Assembly (NCBI RefSeq): GCF_900002405.1
Contig: NZ_LK995542.1
Location: 86,449-150,448, forward strand
Reading direction: 5' to 3'
Origin: Actinomyces succiniciruminis
Lineage (GTDB): Bacteria > Actinomycetota > Actinomycetes > Actinomycetales > Actinomycetaceae
Length of the DNA stretch: 64,000 nucleotides
Shown here one piece after another: positions 18,445-27,492 of the stretch (position 1 is the stretch's first letter; each line of letters begins with the position of its first letter). The notes beneath the pieces are model-generated. The model worked only from the letters and a program-made list of their open reading frames with translations, was not told the origin of the DNA and searched no databases. A program made the position numbers and the translations under genes.

Positions 18445-19319
18445 GCGAGGAGTCCTACGGTGTTGTCTACGGCGGCGGCTACGTCGCCGTCCGGGGGGAA
18501 CAGGAGGGACCGGCCGATGACCAGCCCCTTGACGGTGGGCAGGGCGAGGGCGCGCGCCCAGGACTTCCGAGCCGCGTCGGCGTCGGCGGCGACGGCGCCG
18601 CCCAGGATCAGGGCGGGCAGGGTGGAGGCCTCCATGACGCGCTCCATGTCATCCACTGCCGGCAGCTTGAGCCAGGTGTAGGCGGAGGTGCGCCCCAGCC
18701 CGGAGGCGATGGCCATGGAGGTCATCACGGCGTCGGGGCTGAGGTCGTTGACCACCCGGCCGGACTCCCAGCGCGAGATGAAGGGCTCGACCATCGCCAT
18801 GACGTGGCGCTCGGCCAGAGCATCGACGGCCTTGGCGCAGGCGGCGAGCGTAGCGGCGGTGCCGGCGTCGGAGTAGTTGACGCGCAGCAGCATCTTGCCG
18901 CCGTCCAGACCCGCAGCCACCACGCCGGCGGCGTCGTATCCGGTGAAGCGGTCGTCCATCTCGAAGGAGGCGCCGGCCAGACCGCCGCGGTTCATGGACC
19001 CGTAGACGAGCTTGCCGTCCAGGGCGCCCAGCAGGGCCAGGTCCTCAATCAGGTCGGCAGTGCCGAGGAAGCCGTTCACGCCCGGCCGCGACAGGGCGGT
19101 CACGCAGCGGGCGAGTAGCTGCTCGCGCGAGGCCATGGCCGTGGGGTCGGTACCGGCGGCGAGCGCCCCGCGGGCGGGGTGGTCGCAGGCGATGATCATG
19201 AGCTTGCCGTCGCCGTCGGGCAGCGTGCCGCGGGGACGGTCTGCAAGCGCCTGGGCGATGCGCTCGGGCTCGTGGGTGCGGACGGCGACGATCTGATCGG
19301 TCAACGGAGTATCGGACAT
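18441..19319 (-). CDS. Cgl0159-type (beta/alpha)8 aldolase-like protein
   Basis: 292 residues. The protein belongs to the actinobacterial (beta/alpha)8 family usually found between iolC and iolB. Visible blocks include I-A-C-D-H-P-A-R-G, L-L-R-V-N-Y-S-D, a strand with W-L-K-L-P, and G-L-V-I-G-R-S-L-L-F-P at the C-terminus; the Lys in W-L-K-L-P is a possible Schiff-base residue. No separate iolJ is present in the window, so this protein is the best candidate for cleaving 2-deoxy-5-keto-gluconate 6-phosphate. That function is inferred from position. It starts 12 bases after iolC. Confidence 0.78.
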   Translation of the reverse strand: MSDTPLTDQIVAVRTHEPERIAQALADRPRGTLPDGDGKLMIIACDHPARGALAAGTDPTAMASREQLLARCVTALSRPGVNGFLGTADLIEDLALLGALDGKLVYGSMNRGGLAGASFEMDDRFTGYDAAGVVAAGLDGGKMLLRVNYSDAGTAATLAACAKAVDALAERHVMAMVEPFISRWESGRVVNDLSPDAVMTSMAIASGLGRTSAYTWLKLPAVDDMERVMEASTLPALILGGAVAADADAARKSWARALALPTVKGLVIGRSLLFPPDGDVAAAVDNTVGLLA

Positions 19320-19331
19320 GATGGTTCCTCC

Positions 19332-20321
19332 TCACAGGTCCTTGAGGGCGGGCACGAGCTCGCGGTGCGTACGCATGAGGGCGAGCAACTCGGGCTCGGC
19401 GGGCATAGCCGTGGAGCACTCCAGCCGCGAGGAGACGATCGCGCCCGCCGTGGAGGCGGCGAAGATGGTCTTCTCCAGCGACCAGCCGGACAGCAGCCCG
19501 TGGCAGACGGCCCCGCCGAAGGCGTCCCCGGCACCCAGGCCGTTCTTGGTGACCACGGGTGTCACCGGGATCTCGACGCGCTCGTCGCGCGTCTTGGCCA
19601 GCGTCCCCTCCAGCCCCTGCTTGACGATGGCCAGTTCAACGCCGGCGTCCAGCAGTGCGTCGGCCGCCTTGTCGGGATTGGTCTCGCCAACGGCTACGCG
19701 GCACTCCTCGCGGTTGCCGATCGCCACGGTGACCTTGGGCAGGACCGCGGCGACCTCGCGGTGGGCGGTGACCTCGTCGTCCCAGAACATGGCACGGTAG
19801 TCGAGGTCGATGATGGTGTGCCGCTTGCGCGCCCGCAGGTCCAGGGCCGTGTGGTGGGCACTGCGTGAGGGCTCCTTGCTCAGTCCGGTGGCGGAGATCC
19901 AAAAGATGGCGGCGTCGCGGACGGCGTCGCCCGGGATGTCGTCCTCGGTCAGTTCCAGGTCCGGCGCGGAGGGCTCACGGTAGAAGTACAGAGGGAAGTT
20001 GTCCGGCGGGAAGATCTCGCAGAAGGTGACCGGGGTGTTGAAGTCGGCCTTGGTGACGACGTAGTCGTCGTAGACGCCGAGTCTGCGCATCTCCGAGCAG
20101 ACGAAGCGCCCGAAAGGGTCGTCGCCCACCCCGGTGATCACGGCGGAGCGGTGGCGGTAGCGCGCGGCGGCCACGGCCACGTTGGTTGGGCTTCCGCCCA
20201 GGAACTTGCCGAAGCTCTCCACCTCCTCCAGGCCGACGCCGACCTGAAGCGGGTAGATGTCGATTCCGCAGCGTCCGATTGTAAGGACATCGAGTGGCGG
20301 CGTGCTCGACGGAGCGGTCAT
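19332..20321 (-). CDS. iolC: 5-dehydro-2-deoxygluconokinase (PfkB family)
   Basis: 329 residues. PfkB signatures are G-G-S-P-T-N-V-A-V near residue 39 and G-L-G-A-G-D-A-F-G near residue 275, the latter with the catalytic Asp. It phosphorylates 2-deoxy-5-keto-D-gluconate at C6. First gene of the core operon; GGGAGACACC precedes the ATG. The gap to the divergent GntR gene carries one inositol operator placed four bases above a TTGACT -35. Confidence 0.9.
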   Translation of the reverse strand: MTAPSSTPPLDVLTIGRCGIDIYPLQVGVGLEEVESFGKFLGGSPTNVAVAAARYRHRSAVITGVGDDPFGRFVCSEMRRLGVYDDYVVTKADFNTPVTFCEIFPPDNFPLYFYREPSAPDLELTEDDIPGDAVRDAAIFWISATGLSKEPSRSAHHTALDLRARKRHTIIDLDYRAMFWDDEVTAHREVAAVLPKVTVAIGNREECRVAVGETNPDKAADALLDAGVELAIVKQGLEGTLAKTRDERVEIPVTPVVTKNGLGAGDAFGGAVCHGLLSGWSLEKTIFAASTAGAIVSSRLECSTAMPAEPELLALMRTHRELVPALKDL

Positions 20322-20415
20322 GATGGTGTCTCCCTTTCCACATCATCGGGGCGGGGCGCACAACCGGCGCCCGCGAGGGCCCGCTGCGAGAAGCGTGCCT
20401 CATGACTCACCCCAC

Positions 20416-20439
20416 AGTCAAGGGGTTTGTCCGAACAAA
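20416..20439 (-). promoter_or_regulatory. Inositol operator and -35 box of the iolC-A operon
   Basis: TTTGT-CCGA-ACAAA (20426-20439) lies directly upstream (minus strand) of TTGACT (20416-20421), with CACGCT a possible -10 eighteen bases on. The layout ACAAACCC(C)TTGAC is repeated before the transaldolase gene at 21401. It sits between iolC and the divergent GntR gene, the same synteny as iolR-iolC in corynebacteria. Confidence 0.6.
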
Positions 20440-20594
20440 TCGACTCGGACTCCACAGATGCCCACACCCGCCTGCACCGACTCATGGACACACCCGCGAC
20501 CCGAACGAGTTGAAGTCGATTCCCCGTTGCCACTCCACGCGCCACCCCGGCGCCGTACCATGTTCACAACCTTCACCTCTTTCAGAGAGCCTGC

Positions 20595-21341
20595 ATGTCG
20601 GATACGCCCTTCCAACCAGAGATCACCATCGATCGCTCCAGTGAGCTTCCGCTGTACGCCCAGATAGCGGAGGCCCTCGGAGCACTCATTCTTGAGGGCA
20701 AGCTGACACCGGGGACCCGCATCGAGGACGAGGTCTCCATGGCGCGCCGCCTGCAGGTATCACGCCCGACCGCGCGCCAAGCCCTGCAGTCCCTGGCCGA
20801 CCGCGGACTGGTCTCACGGCGTCGCGGCGCCGGCACAGTGGTCGCCTCCCCGCACGTGCGCCGCCCGATGGAGCTGTCCAGCCTGCTGTCCGACCTGACC
20901 GCCGCCGGCCACAAGGTCTCCACCGAACTGCTGGAGTACACCACGCATCCCGCAACCGAAGAAGAGGCCGAGCAGCTGGAAGTCGAACCGGGCACCGAGG
21001 TCACCCATATGCGCCGCCTGCGCAGCGCGGACGGCGAGCCGATCGCGCTCATGGAGAACCTGCTGCCGGCAAGCATCGCGCCGACCCGCGAGGAGCTGGA
21101 GCACGCGGGCCTGTACGACCTGCTGCGCTCGCGCGGAATCGTTCCCGCGACCGCCCGACAGGTCATCGGCGCACGCAACGCCACCACCAAGGAGGCCGAC
21201 GCCCTGGACGAGCGTCGTCGCGCCGCGCTACTGACGGCCAAACGCACCACCTACGACGCCGCGGGCCGCGTGATCGAATACGGCGACCACATCTACCGCG
21301 CCTCGCGCTACTCCTTCGAGACCTCCCTGTTCACCGGCTGA
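20595..21341 (+). CDS. iolR: GntR-family regulator, HutC/UTRA type (IolR candidate)
   Basis: 248 residues. The N-terminal winged helix (about 15-80) contains L-P-L-Y-A-Q-I-A, the recognition region L-Q-V-S-R-P-T-A-R-Q-A-L and the wing R-R-G-A-G-T-V-V. The C-terminal UTRA ligand domain ends with R-V-I-E-Y-G-D-H-I-Y-R-A-S-R-Y. It is divergent from iolC, as IolR is in Corynebacterium. HutC-type GntR proteins bind palindromes with outer GT and AC, which fits TTTGT-N4-ACAAA, so it is the leading candidate for the operator seen eight times in this locus. The ligand is presumably an inositol intermediate. Confidence 0.8.
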   Translation: MSDTPFQPEITIDRSSELPLYAQIAEALGALILEGKLTPGTRIEDEVSMARRLQVSRPTARQALQSLADRGLVSRRRGAGTVVASPHVRRPMELSSLLSDLTAAGHKVSTELLEYTTHPATEEEAEQLEVEPGTEVTHMRRLRSADGEPIALMENLLPASIAPTREELEHAGLYDLLRSRGIVPATARQVIGARNATTKEADALDERRRAALLTAKRTTYDAAGRVIEYGDHIYRASRYSFETSLFTG

Positions 21342-21391
21342 CCGACGCATCGGCACTCCCACCCCACACTTCATCGCCCCGCCGAACCAAA

Positions 21392-21437
21392 TTTGTCAGT
21401 ACAAACCCTTGACAGTGGCGTGGCGGAGGGTTTGAAT
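21392..21437 (+). promoter_or_regulatory. Operator and promoter of the transaldolase gene
   Basis: TTTGT-CAGT-ACAAA (21392-21405) is followed three bases later by TTGACA (21409-21414), a 17-bp spacer and TTGAAT (21432-21437). The start codon is about 60 bases downstream. Confidence 0.65.
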
Positions 21438-21499
21438 TGCCCCAACGGGCCACGCTGCCGAGGATGCCGGTGGCCCACACAAAACCCAGGAGCACGCCG

Positions 21500-22576
21500 A
21501 TGAGCATCGAATACACCCCCGGCCCCCTTCTCGAGGCCTCCCGGACCACCCCCACGGCCCTGTGGAACGACTCGGCCGACCCCGACGAGCTGAGCCAGTC
21601 CATCTCCTTCGGCGGTGTAGGCGCCACCTGCAACCCGACGATCGCCTACACCTGCATCAACCAGAAGAAGGAGCGCTGGCTCCCCCGTATCGCCGAGCTC
21701 GCCGAGGAGATGCCCGAGGCCAGCGAGTCCGAGATCGGCTGGCAGGTGGTGCGCGAGCTGAGCATTGACGCCGCCAAGCTGCTGGAGCCGATCTTCGAGG
21801 AGCACAAGGGCCGCAACGGCCGCCTGTCCATGCAGACGGACCCGCGCCTGGCCCGCTCCGCCAAGGCTCTGGCGGACCAGGCCGAGGAGTTCTCCAAGCT
21901 CGCCAATAACATCATCGTCAAGATCCCCGCCACCGCCACCGGCATCAAGGCCATCGAGGACGCCACCTACCGTGGCGTGTCCGTCAACGTGACCGTCTCC
22001 TTCTCCGTACCGCAGGCCGTCACCGCCGGCGAGGCGATCGAGCGCGGACTCAAGCGCCGCGAGGCCGAGGGCAAGGACGTCGCCACCATGGGCCCGGTCG
22101 TAACCATCATGGGTGGTCGTCTCGACGACTGGCTCAAGATCGTCGCCAAGCGGGACAACTTGTTCATCGACCCCGGCCACCTGGAGTGGGGCGGCGTGGC
22201 CGCGCTCAAGCGCGCCTACCAGGAGTTCCAGTCCCGCGGCCTGCGCGCTCGCGTCCTGTCTGCGGCCTTCCGCAACGTCATGCACTGGTCCGAGTTGGTC
22301 GGCGGCGACCTGGTGGTCTCCCCGCCCTTCAAGTGGCAGAAGCTCATCAACGACTCCGACTACAAGGTTGAGCCGCGAATCGAGGTGCCCGTGGCCCCGG
22401 AGATCATGAAGACCCTCATGTCGATCCCCGACTTCGTACGCGCCTACGAGCCCGACGGGATGACGCCGGAGGAGTTCGACTCCTACGGCGCCACCCGCCG
22501 CACGCTGCGCGGCTTCCTCCAAGCCGACGCTGATTTGGACGCCCTGGTGCGCGACGTCATCATGCCCCAGCCATAA
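21500..22576 (+). CDS. Transaldolase-family protein
   Basis: 358 residues with a TIM barrel of the transaldolase superfamily: L-W-N-D-S near the N-terminus, C-N-P-T-I-A-Y (the T-x-N-P-like segment), I-V-K-I-P-A-T with the likely Schiff-base Lys, and N-V-T-V-S-F-S. It is not the housekeeping tal type in length or context. It carries an inositol operator and its own promoter, so it belongs to the inositol regulon; a role in an alternative cleavage of a phosphorylated inositol intermediate or a related ketose is possible but unproven. AGGAGCACGCCG precedes ATG 21500; an in-frame start at 21437 has no such site. Confidence 0.78.
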   Translation: MSIEYTPGPLLEASRTTPTALWNDSADPDELSQSISFGGVGATCNPTIAYTCINQKKERWLPRIAELAEEMPEASESEIGWQVVRELSIDAAKLLEPIFEEHKGRNGRLSMQTDPRLARSAKALADQAEEFSKLANNIIVKIPATATGIKAIEDATYRGVSVNVTVSFSVPQAVTAGEAIERGLKRREAEGKDVATMGPVVTIMGGRLDDWLKIVAKRDNLFIDPGHLEWGGVAALKRAYQEFQSRGLRARVLSAAFRNVMHWSELVGGDLVVSPPFKWQKLINDSDYKVEPRIEVPVAPEIMKTLMSIPDFVRAYEPDGMTPEEFDSYGATRRTLRGFLQADADLDALVRDVIMPQP

Positions 22577-22583
22577 GTCCTAA

Positions 22584-22622
22584 AGTTCCGGGCGCCCCGG
22601 CGATCAAGGGGTGCCCGGAACT
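22584..22622 (+). terminator. Terminator after the transaldolase gene
   Basis: AGTTCCGGGCGCCCC (22584-22598) pairs with GGGGTGCCCGGAACT (22608-22622) over 15 positions with one wobble and a 9-nt loop, followed by GCTTT. It starts seven bases after the stop. Confidence 0.75.
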
Positions 22623-22667
22623 GCTTTACCCCCGTTTCACAATTTCACTGCCGCGCGAGTGCGCCCA

Positions 22668-22701
22668 CCGCTAACGCGCGCTACCATATTGTCCGGTCAA
22701 A
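22668..22701 (+). promoter_or_regulatory. Two adjacent operators before the second iolG
   Basis: CCGCTAACGCGCGCTACCA (22668-22686) is the ACGCGCGT-class site shared with 2294-2312. ATTGT-CCGG-TCAAA (22688-22701) is a variant of the inositol operator. The start codon is 78 bases downstream. Confidence 0.5.
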
Positions 22702-22778
22702 TGCGGACCGGTTGACCCCGCACCGGCCATTGACCAATACAGCCTCCACTGCCCACTCAAGAACAAGGATGCTCTGAG

Positions 22779-23768
22779 ATGCTCAATATCGCCATCATCG
22801 GCGCCGGCCGCATCGGCCACGTCCACGCCGGCACCGTCGCCGCCCACCCCCAGGCCAGGCTCGCCCTGGTGTGCGATCCCTTCGGCGACGCCGCCGAGAA
22901 GCTCGCAGCCCAGTACGGAGCCCGCTCCTGCAAGGACGCCGAAGAGGTCTTCGCGGATGCAGAGGTCGACGCCGTCGTCGTCGGCTCACCCACACCGCTA
23001 CACATTCCCCACCTGCTGGCCGCCGCAAAGGCCGGAAAGGCGGTCCTGTGCGAGAAGCCGATCGCCCTGGACATGAAGGACGTGGAGGCGGCCCGCGCCG
23101 AGCTCGACGCCATCACCACCCCGGTCATGTTCGGCTTCAACCGGCGCTTCGACCCATCCTTCGCCGCCGTGCACGCCGCGGTCCAGGAGGGGAGGATCGG
23201 CGCACTGGAGCAGCTGACGATCATCTCCCGCGACCCGGCGGCCCCGCCCGCGGAGTACATCAAGGTCTCCGGCGGCATCTTCCGCGACATGACCATCCAC
23301 GACTTCGACACCGCCCGCTTCTTCCTGGGCGACATCGTCGAGGTCCACGCCGTCGGCCAGCACCTGGACCCGGCCATCGCGGCGACCGGCGACTTCGACG
23401 CCGCCGTCGTCACCCTCAAGGCCGCCAGCGGCGCCGTCGCGACGATCATCAACAACCGCCACTGCGCCTCCGGCTACGACCAGCGCCTGGAGGCCTCCGG
23501 CCGGGACGGCGCACTGTTCGCCGAGAACGTCCGCGCGCACACGGTGCGCCTGTCCAACGCCGAGGTCACCGACGCCCAGGAGCCCTACCTGGACTTCTTC
23601 CTGGAGCGCTACGCGGACGCCTACCGGTTGGAACTGTCAGCCTTCATCGAGGCGGTCGAGGCAGGCACGACTCCCCCGACCGGCATCGCCGACGCCGTTG
23701 CCGCACTGCGCCTGGCCGAGGCCGCCACCGAGTCCGCCAACACCGGCAGCCCGGTGCACCTGGCCTGA
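22779..23768 (+). CDS. iolG: Inositol 2-dehydrogenase
   Basis: 329 residues. Rossmann motif I-I-G-A-G-R-I-G-H-V-H at residues 5-15, C-E-K-P-I-A-L-D near residue 92 with the catalytic Lys, F-G-F-N-R-R-F-D near residue 120, and the IolG hallmark G-G-I-F-R-D-M-T-I-H-D-F-D near residue 165. These match inositol dehydrogenase very well, better than the copy at 11714. It has its own promoter region with two operator types and its own terminator. Immediately before the start is a two-codon frame ATG-CTC-TGA (22769-22777) beside the AAGGA motif. Confidence 0.88.
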   Translation: MLNIAIIGAGRIGHVHAGTVAAHPQARLALVCDPFGDAAEKLAAQYGARSCKDAEEVFADAEVDAVVVGSPTPLHIPHLLAAAKAGKAVLCEKPIALDMKDVEAARAELDAITTPVMFGFNRRFDPSFAAVHAAVQEGRIGALEQLTIISRDPAAPPAEYIKVSGGIFRDMTIHDFDTARFFLGDIVEVHAVGQHLDPAIAATGDFDAAVVTLKAASGAVATIINNRHCASGYDQRLEASGRDGALFAENVRAHTVRLSNAEVTDAQEPYLDFFLERYADAYRLELSAFIEAVEAGTTPPTGIADAVAALRLAEAATESANTGSPVHLA

Positions 23769-23799
23769 TATCCAACCCGGCCCACGCGCCCGTGCCCGA

Positions 23800-23837
23800 G
23801 TGACCGGGCCGCATCATCGCGGATGCGGCCCGGTCAC
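23800..23837. terminator. Perfect bidirectional terminator overlapping a stop codon
   Basis: A 16-bp exact inverted repeat (23800-23815 and 23822-23837) with a 6-nt loop. Its right arm includes the TGA stop (23834-23836, minus strand) of the convergent lacI gene, so the two genes share it. Confidence 0.8.
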
Positions 23838-24883
23838 GCCGTCGAGTCGCGCTCGACCAGCTCCGGGGTAACCAGGTAGGACCACCCGCCCTGCGCGCGG
23901 GCCTCGCGTACAACGCCGTCCGGGAGCCAGGCCCCGTCGTCGTCCGCCCCGGGATGCACACGCCGCAGGAGCGCCCGCACCGCCGTCTCGGCTATGAGCG
24001 CGGCGTCCTGGCGAACCGTGGTCAAGGAGAAGGCCGAGGACGCGGCCACGGGAATGCCGTCGTAGCCGCAGACGGCGATCTCCCGGGGCACCCGAACCCC
24101 TCGCCGCCGCAGCTCCATCAGCGCCCCGACCGCGGCGTGGTCGTTGAAGCACATGACGGCATCGGGCAGTGTCGGCTCCTCGGCCAGCACCGCGGCACAG
24201 CCGGCGCCGGCATCCTCATCGGCACCGCCGGGAAGCACCCGCACCGCCTCCGCCAGGCCGTGAGCGGACATGGCGGCGCGGTACGCGGCGGTGCGGACCG
24301 CCGAGGCGGACTCGTCGCCGCCGTCGATGTAGACGATGCGGCGTCTGCCGCGTGCGACCAGATGGTCGACCTGGGCGGCGATTCCAAGCTCGTCGCGCGA
24401 CCGCACCTCGTCGATGCCCGCGACGGCGGTGGTACGGCACACGACCACGATGCGCACGCGGTTCGCCGCCCGGGCAAGCACATCCTCGGGGATCGCCGGG
24501 TCCACCAGGACCAGCCCCTCGCAGTGGTCGGCGAGCAGGGAGCGCAGCCCCTCCGAACCGCCGCGGTGCGGCGTGACGGCTGCGAGCGCCAGCGAGTGGT
24601 CAAGGGCGGCACAAGCGAGATACAGCCCGTCCACGATCAGCCCCTGGAAGGCCTGCCCGACGGCGAAGCTCGCTCCGATGAGCCCGGAGTGACTGCGGCG
24701 TAGCAGGCGTGCGCGCGGATCAGCCTCATAGCCCATTTCGTCGGCGACCCTCAGGATCTCCTCCCGAGTATCGGCGGCTACGCCCGGCACCCCGTTCAGC
24801 GCCGCCGAGACGGTGGAGGCCGAGCGCCCTAACCGGGCCGCGACCATGGCTATGGTTACGCGCGGTACGCGGTCGGCGGACAT
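23834..24883 (-). CDS. LacI-family transcriptional regulator (third copy)
   Basis: 349 residues. The N-terminal helix-turn-helix reads T-I-A-M-V-A-A-R-L-G-R-S-A-S-T-V-S-A-A-L-N, a classical T-V-S recognition helix unlike the LacI proteins at 1214 and 7881. The effector domain carries N-D-H-A-A-V-G-A and G-Y-D-G-I-P-V-A. ATG 24883 is preceded by GAGAGGAGCC; the longer start at 24937 lacks a site. It is divergent from a dehydrogenase gene, and a perfect 16-bp palindrome lies in the shared gap; that sequence is its most likely operator. Confidence 0.85.
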   Translation of the reverse strand: MSADRVPRVTIAMVAARLGRSASTVSAALNGVPGVAADTREEILRVADEMGYEADPRARLLRRSHSGLIGASFAVGQAFQGLIVDGLYLACAALDHSLALAAVTPHRGGSEGLRSLLADHCEGLVLVDPAIPEDVLARAANRVRIVVVCRTTAVAGIDEVRSRDELGIAAQVDHLVARGRRRIVYIDGGDESASAVRTAAYRAAMSAHGLAEAVRVLPGGADEDAGAGCAAVLAEEPTLPDAVMCFNDHAAVGALMELRRRGVRVPREIAVCGYDGIPVAASSAFSLTTVRQDAALIAETAVRALLRRVHPGADDDGAWLPDGVVREARAQGGWSYLVTPELVERDSTA

Positions 24884-25040
24884 CAGCGGCTCCTCTCCCA
24901 CGCCTCCCTCGCCGATGCCGACCGTGGCGGGCGGCACCCGGCCAGCATTCTATGAGCCCCGCCGAAGCCGGGACGGCGCCGCGGACCGCCCGCTTGCAGA
25001 CGTCGACACGCCGATCCCGGCCAACACCAGGCCGACAGCG

Positions 25041-25134
25041 ATTGTCCGGACGAACTCGAAGTTCATCGGCCCAACCCCTTGACTCCTCCACCCCGCTACA
25101 AACATACTGAAGACGCTGATTCACGCGCGTGAAT
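25041..25134 (+). promoter_or_regulatory. Promoter region with two operator types before the dehydrogenase gene
   Basis: ATTGT-CCGG-ACGAA (25041-25054) is a variant inositol operator. TTGACT (25079-25084) and CATACT (25103-25108) form a possible promoter. ATTCACGC-GCGTGAAT (25119-25134) is a perfect 16-bp palindrome with a central CG, typical of LacI-family operators, placed about where transcription would start. These fill the 335-bp gap between the divergent genes. Confidence 0.6.
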
Positions 25135-25218
25135 TACTGAGCGGGCAGCCACCTCCAGTGCCCACGGCAGGTCACGGACGCCCACCAGCAACAACCCACC
25201 CGTCAACGAGGACACACC

Positions 25219-26418
25219 ATGAGCAATACATCCCTGTCAGTGGCCGTCATCGGCGCCGGCATGGCCGGCACCACCCACGCCAACGCCTGGCGTCAGGTCG
25301 GCACCGTCTACGACCTGGGTCTGCCCAAGGTTCGGCTGGCGGCCATCGCCGACGCCTACGAGCCCTTCGCCAAGGACGCCGCCGAGCGCTACGGCTACGA
25401 GAAGGCCGTCACCGACTGGCGCGACATCGCCGACGACCCGAGCATCGACATCGTCTCCATCGTGGTGGGCAACGCCCTGCACCGCGAGATCGCCGAGGCC
25501 ATGATCCGCGCCGGCAAGCACGTCCTGTGCGAGAAACCCCTGGCGGACACCCTGGAGTCCGCCAGGGCCATGGCCGAGGCCGAGCAGTCCGCCGGCACCG
25601 TCACCGCCGTCGGCTTCACCTATCGCCGCAACGCCGCCATCGCCGAGATCGCCAAGCTGGTCCATGAGGGCCACCTGGGGGAGGTCAACCACTTCGAGGG
25701 CCGTTACTGGTGCGACTACGGCGTCGACCCCAACACGCCGATGGCCTGGCGCTACTCCGGCCCCATGGGCTCCGGCGCACTGGGCGACGTCGGCAGCCAC
25801 CTCATCGACACCGCCGAAACCATCTGCGGGCCGCTGGTGTCCGTGTCCGGCGGCGCCATGATGACCTCCATCAAGCAGCGCCCCGTCGCCAAGGGGCATG
25901 TCACCCGCAGCACCGCCCTGGACACCTCGGAGGTGGAGCTGGCCGACGTCACCAACGACGACGTCGCCACCTTCACCGGCCACTTCGCCAGCGGCGCGGT
26001 GGGCACCTTCTCCTGCTCACGCGTGGCTTGGAACATGCCCAACGCCATGATGCTGGACGTGCTGGGCACCAAGGGCCGCGCCTCCTGGGACTTGGCCCGC
26101 TGCGGCGAGATCAAGCTCGACGACGTGAACTCGCCCGCCGGCCTGGGCGGCGCCCGCCAGGTGCTCGTGAACCCGGCCTTCCCCTACTTCGAGCGCGGCT
26201 CCTCCATGGCCTTCGGCGGGGTCGGCCTGACCCAGATCGAGCAGTTCACCTACCAGGCCTACGCCTTCCTCCAGCAGGTCGCCGGCGTCACCGATGGCGC
26301 CCTCCCCCCGTGCGCCACCTTCGCCGACGGCTACCGGGAGATGCGCATTGCCGACGCCGTCGCCACCTCCGCCGCCAACGGCGGCGCAGCTGTGGACCTC
26401 AGCCACCTCAACCAGTAG
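25219..26418 (+). CDS. Gfo/Idh/MocA-family oxidoreductase
   Basis: 399 residues. NAD-binding motif V-I-G-A-G-M-A-G near residue 9, C-E-K-P-L-A-D near residue 98, and G-D-V-G-S-H-L-I-D near residue 193 with the family's catalytic His. Length and layout resemble the dehydrogenase at 2378 and differ from the shorter IolG proteins. It is followed after 75 bases by a TIM-barrel gene, an organisation common in catabolism of modified sugars or inositols. Substrate unknown. Confidence 0.84.
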   Translation: MSNTSLSVAVIGAGMAGTTHANAWRQVGTVYDLGLPKVRLAAIADAYEPFAKDAAERYGYEKAVTDWRDIADDPSIDIVSIVVGNALHREIAEAMIRAGKHVLCEKPLADTLESARAMAEAEQSAGTVTAVGFTYRRNAAIAEIAKLVHEGHLGEVNHFEGRYWCDYGVDPNTPMAWRYSGPMGSGALGDVGSHLIDTAETICGPLVSVSGGAMMTSIKQRPVAKGHVTRSTALDTSEVELADVTNDDVATFTGHFASGAVGTFSCSRVAWNMPNAMMLDVLGTKGRASWDLARCGEIKLDDVNSPAGLGGARQVLVNPAFPYFERGSSMAFGGVGLTQIEQFTYQAYAFLQQVAGVTDGALPPCATFADGYREMRIADAVATSAANGGAAVDLSHLNQ

Positions 26419-26436
26419 GCCGGACCCGCCCGGCCT
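26417..26436 (+). terminator. Short intercistronic hairpin
   Basis: AGGCCGG (26417-26423) and CCGGCCT (26430-26436) pair around a 6-nt loop; the left arm includes part of the upstream stop codon. It may attenuate or stabilise the mRNA between the two genes. Confidence 0.35.
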
Positions 26437-26493
26437 GCGCCCACCCGCACAAGACCATTCGCCAGAACCAACACACAACAAGGAGAACCAGTC

Positions 26494-27492
26494 ATGGCAC
26501 TCAACTACGGCGCTTACACCGCCTGCCTGTCCGACCGGCCGTTGGAGGCCGCCCTCGACGTCCTCAAGGAGGCCGGTCTGACCGGCGCCGAGGTCAACGT
26601 CGGCGGGTTCATCCCCTCCCCTCACTGCCCCGTCGACGCGCTTCTCGCCTCCAAGGCGGCACGCGACGACTACCTGGGCGTCTTCGCCGAGCGCGGCATG
26701 CGCCTGTCCGGCCTGAACACCTCCGGCAACCCCACGTCGCCGCTGCCCGCCGAGGGCATCAAGCACGCCGAGGACATCCGCAGCGCCATCAAGCTGGCGG
26801 GTCTGCTCGGCGTCGGCGAGATCGTCACCATGTCCGGCACGCCCGGAACCGACCCGACGGCGAAGTACCCCACCTGGGTCGTCAACCCGTGGAACGGCAT
26901 CGACATGGAGATCCTCGACTACCAGTGGAGCGTGGTCGTGCCCTTCTTCAAGGAGATCGACGCCCTTGCCCGGGACAACGACGTACAGGTCTGCCTGGAG
27001 TTGCACCCGCGCAACCTCGTGTTCAACATCCCCGCCTTCGAACGGCTGGTAGAGGAGACCGGGGCGACCAACATCAAGGTGAACATGGACCCCTCGCACC
27101 TGTTCTGGCAGCAGATGGACCCGATCGCCGCCACCAAGCGGCTGGGGAGCCTGGTCGGCCACGTCCACGCCAAGGACACCAAGATCTTCCCCGGCGTCGC
27201 CTACCGCGGTGTGCTGGACACCGACTTCGGCCATGTCCCCGCCGAGGCGGAGGACAAGACCCCGACGGCCTACGGCTACTGGTGCACCGCCTGGCCGCAG
27301 GACCCGGCCTGGCGGTTCGTCGCCCTCGGCCTGGGGCACGACACCGACTACTGGGCCGAGTTCCTGCGCGCCATCGCCGCGGTGAACCCGGACATGAACG
27401 TCAACATCGAGCACGAGGACGCCGAGTACGGAAACGTCGAGGGCCTGCAGCTCTCGGCCACGAACCTGCTTGCGGCGGCCGCCAAGCTCTAA
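26494..27492 (+). CDS. TIM-barrel sugar phosphate isomerase/epimerase
   Basis: 332 residues. Barrel strands carrying metal ligands are visible in C-L-E-L-H-P-R-N, K-V-N-M-D-P-S-H-L, V-H-A-K-D-T-K and N-I-E-H-E-D, the Glu/Asp/His set of the xylose-isomerase-like superfamily. ACAAGGAGAACC precedes ATG 26494. Paired with the upstream dehydrogenase, it probably handles the keto product of that enzyme. The reaction is not assigned. Confidence 0.8.
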   Translation: MALNYGAYTACLSDRPLEAALDVLKEAGLTGAEVNVGGFIPSPHCPVDALLASKAARDDYLGVFAERGMRLSGLNTSGNPTSPLPAEGIKHAEDIRSAIKLAGLLGVGEIVTMSGTPGTDPTAKYPTWVVNPWNGIDMEILDYQWSVVVPFFKEIDALARDNDVQVCLELHPRNLVFNIPAFERLVEETGATNIKVNMDPSHLFWQQMDPIAATKRLGSLVGHVHAKDTKIFPGVAYRGVLDTDFGHVPAEAEDKTPTAYGYWCTAWPQDPAWRFVALGLGHDTDYWAEFLRAIAAVNPDMNVNIEHEDAEYGNVEGLQLSATNLLAAAAKL

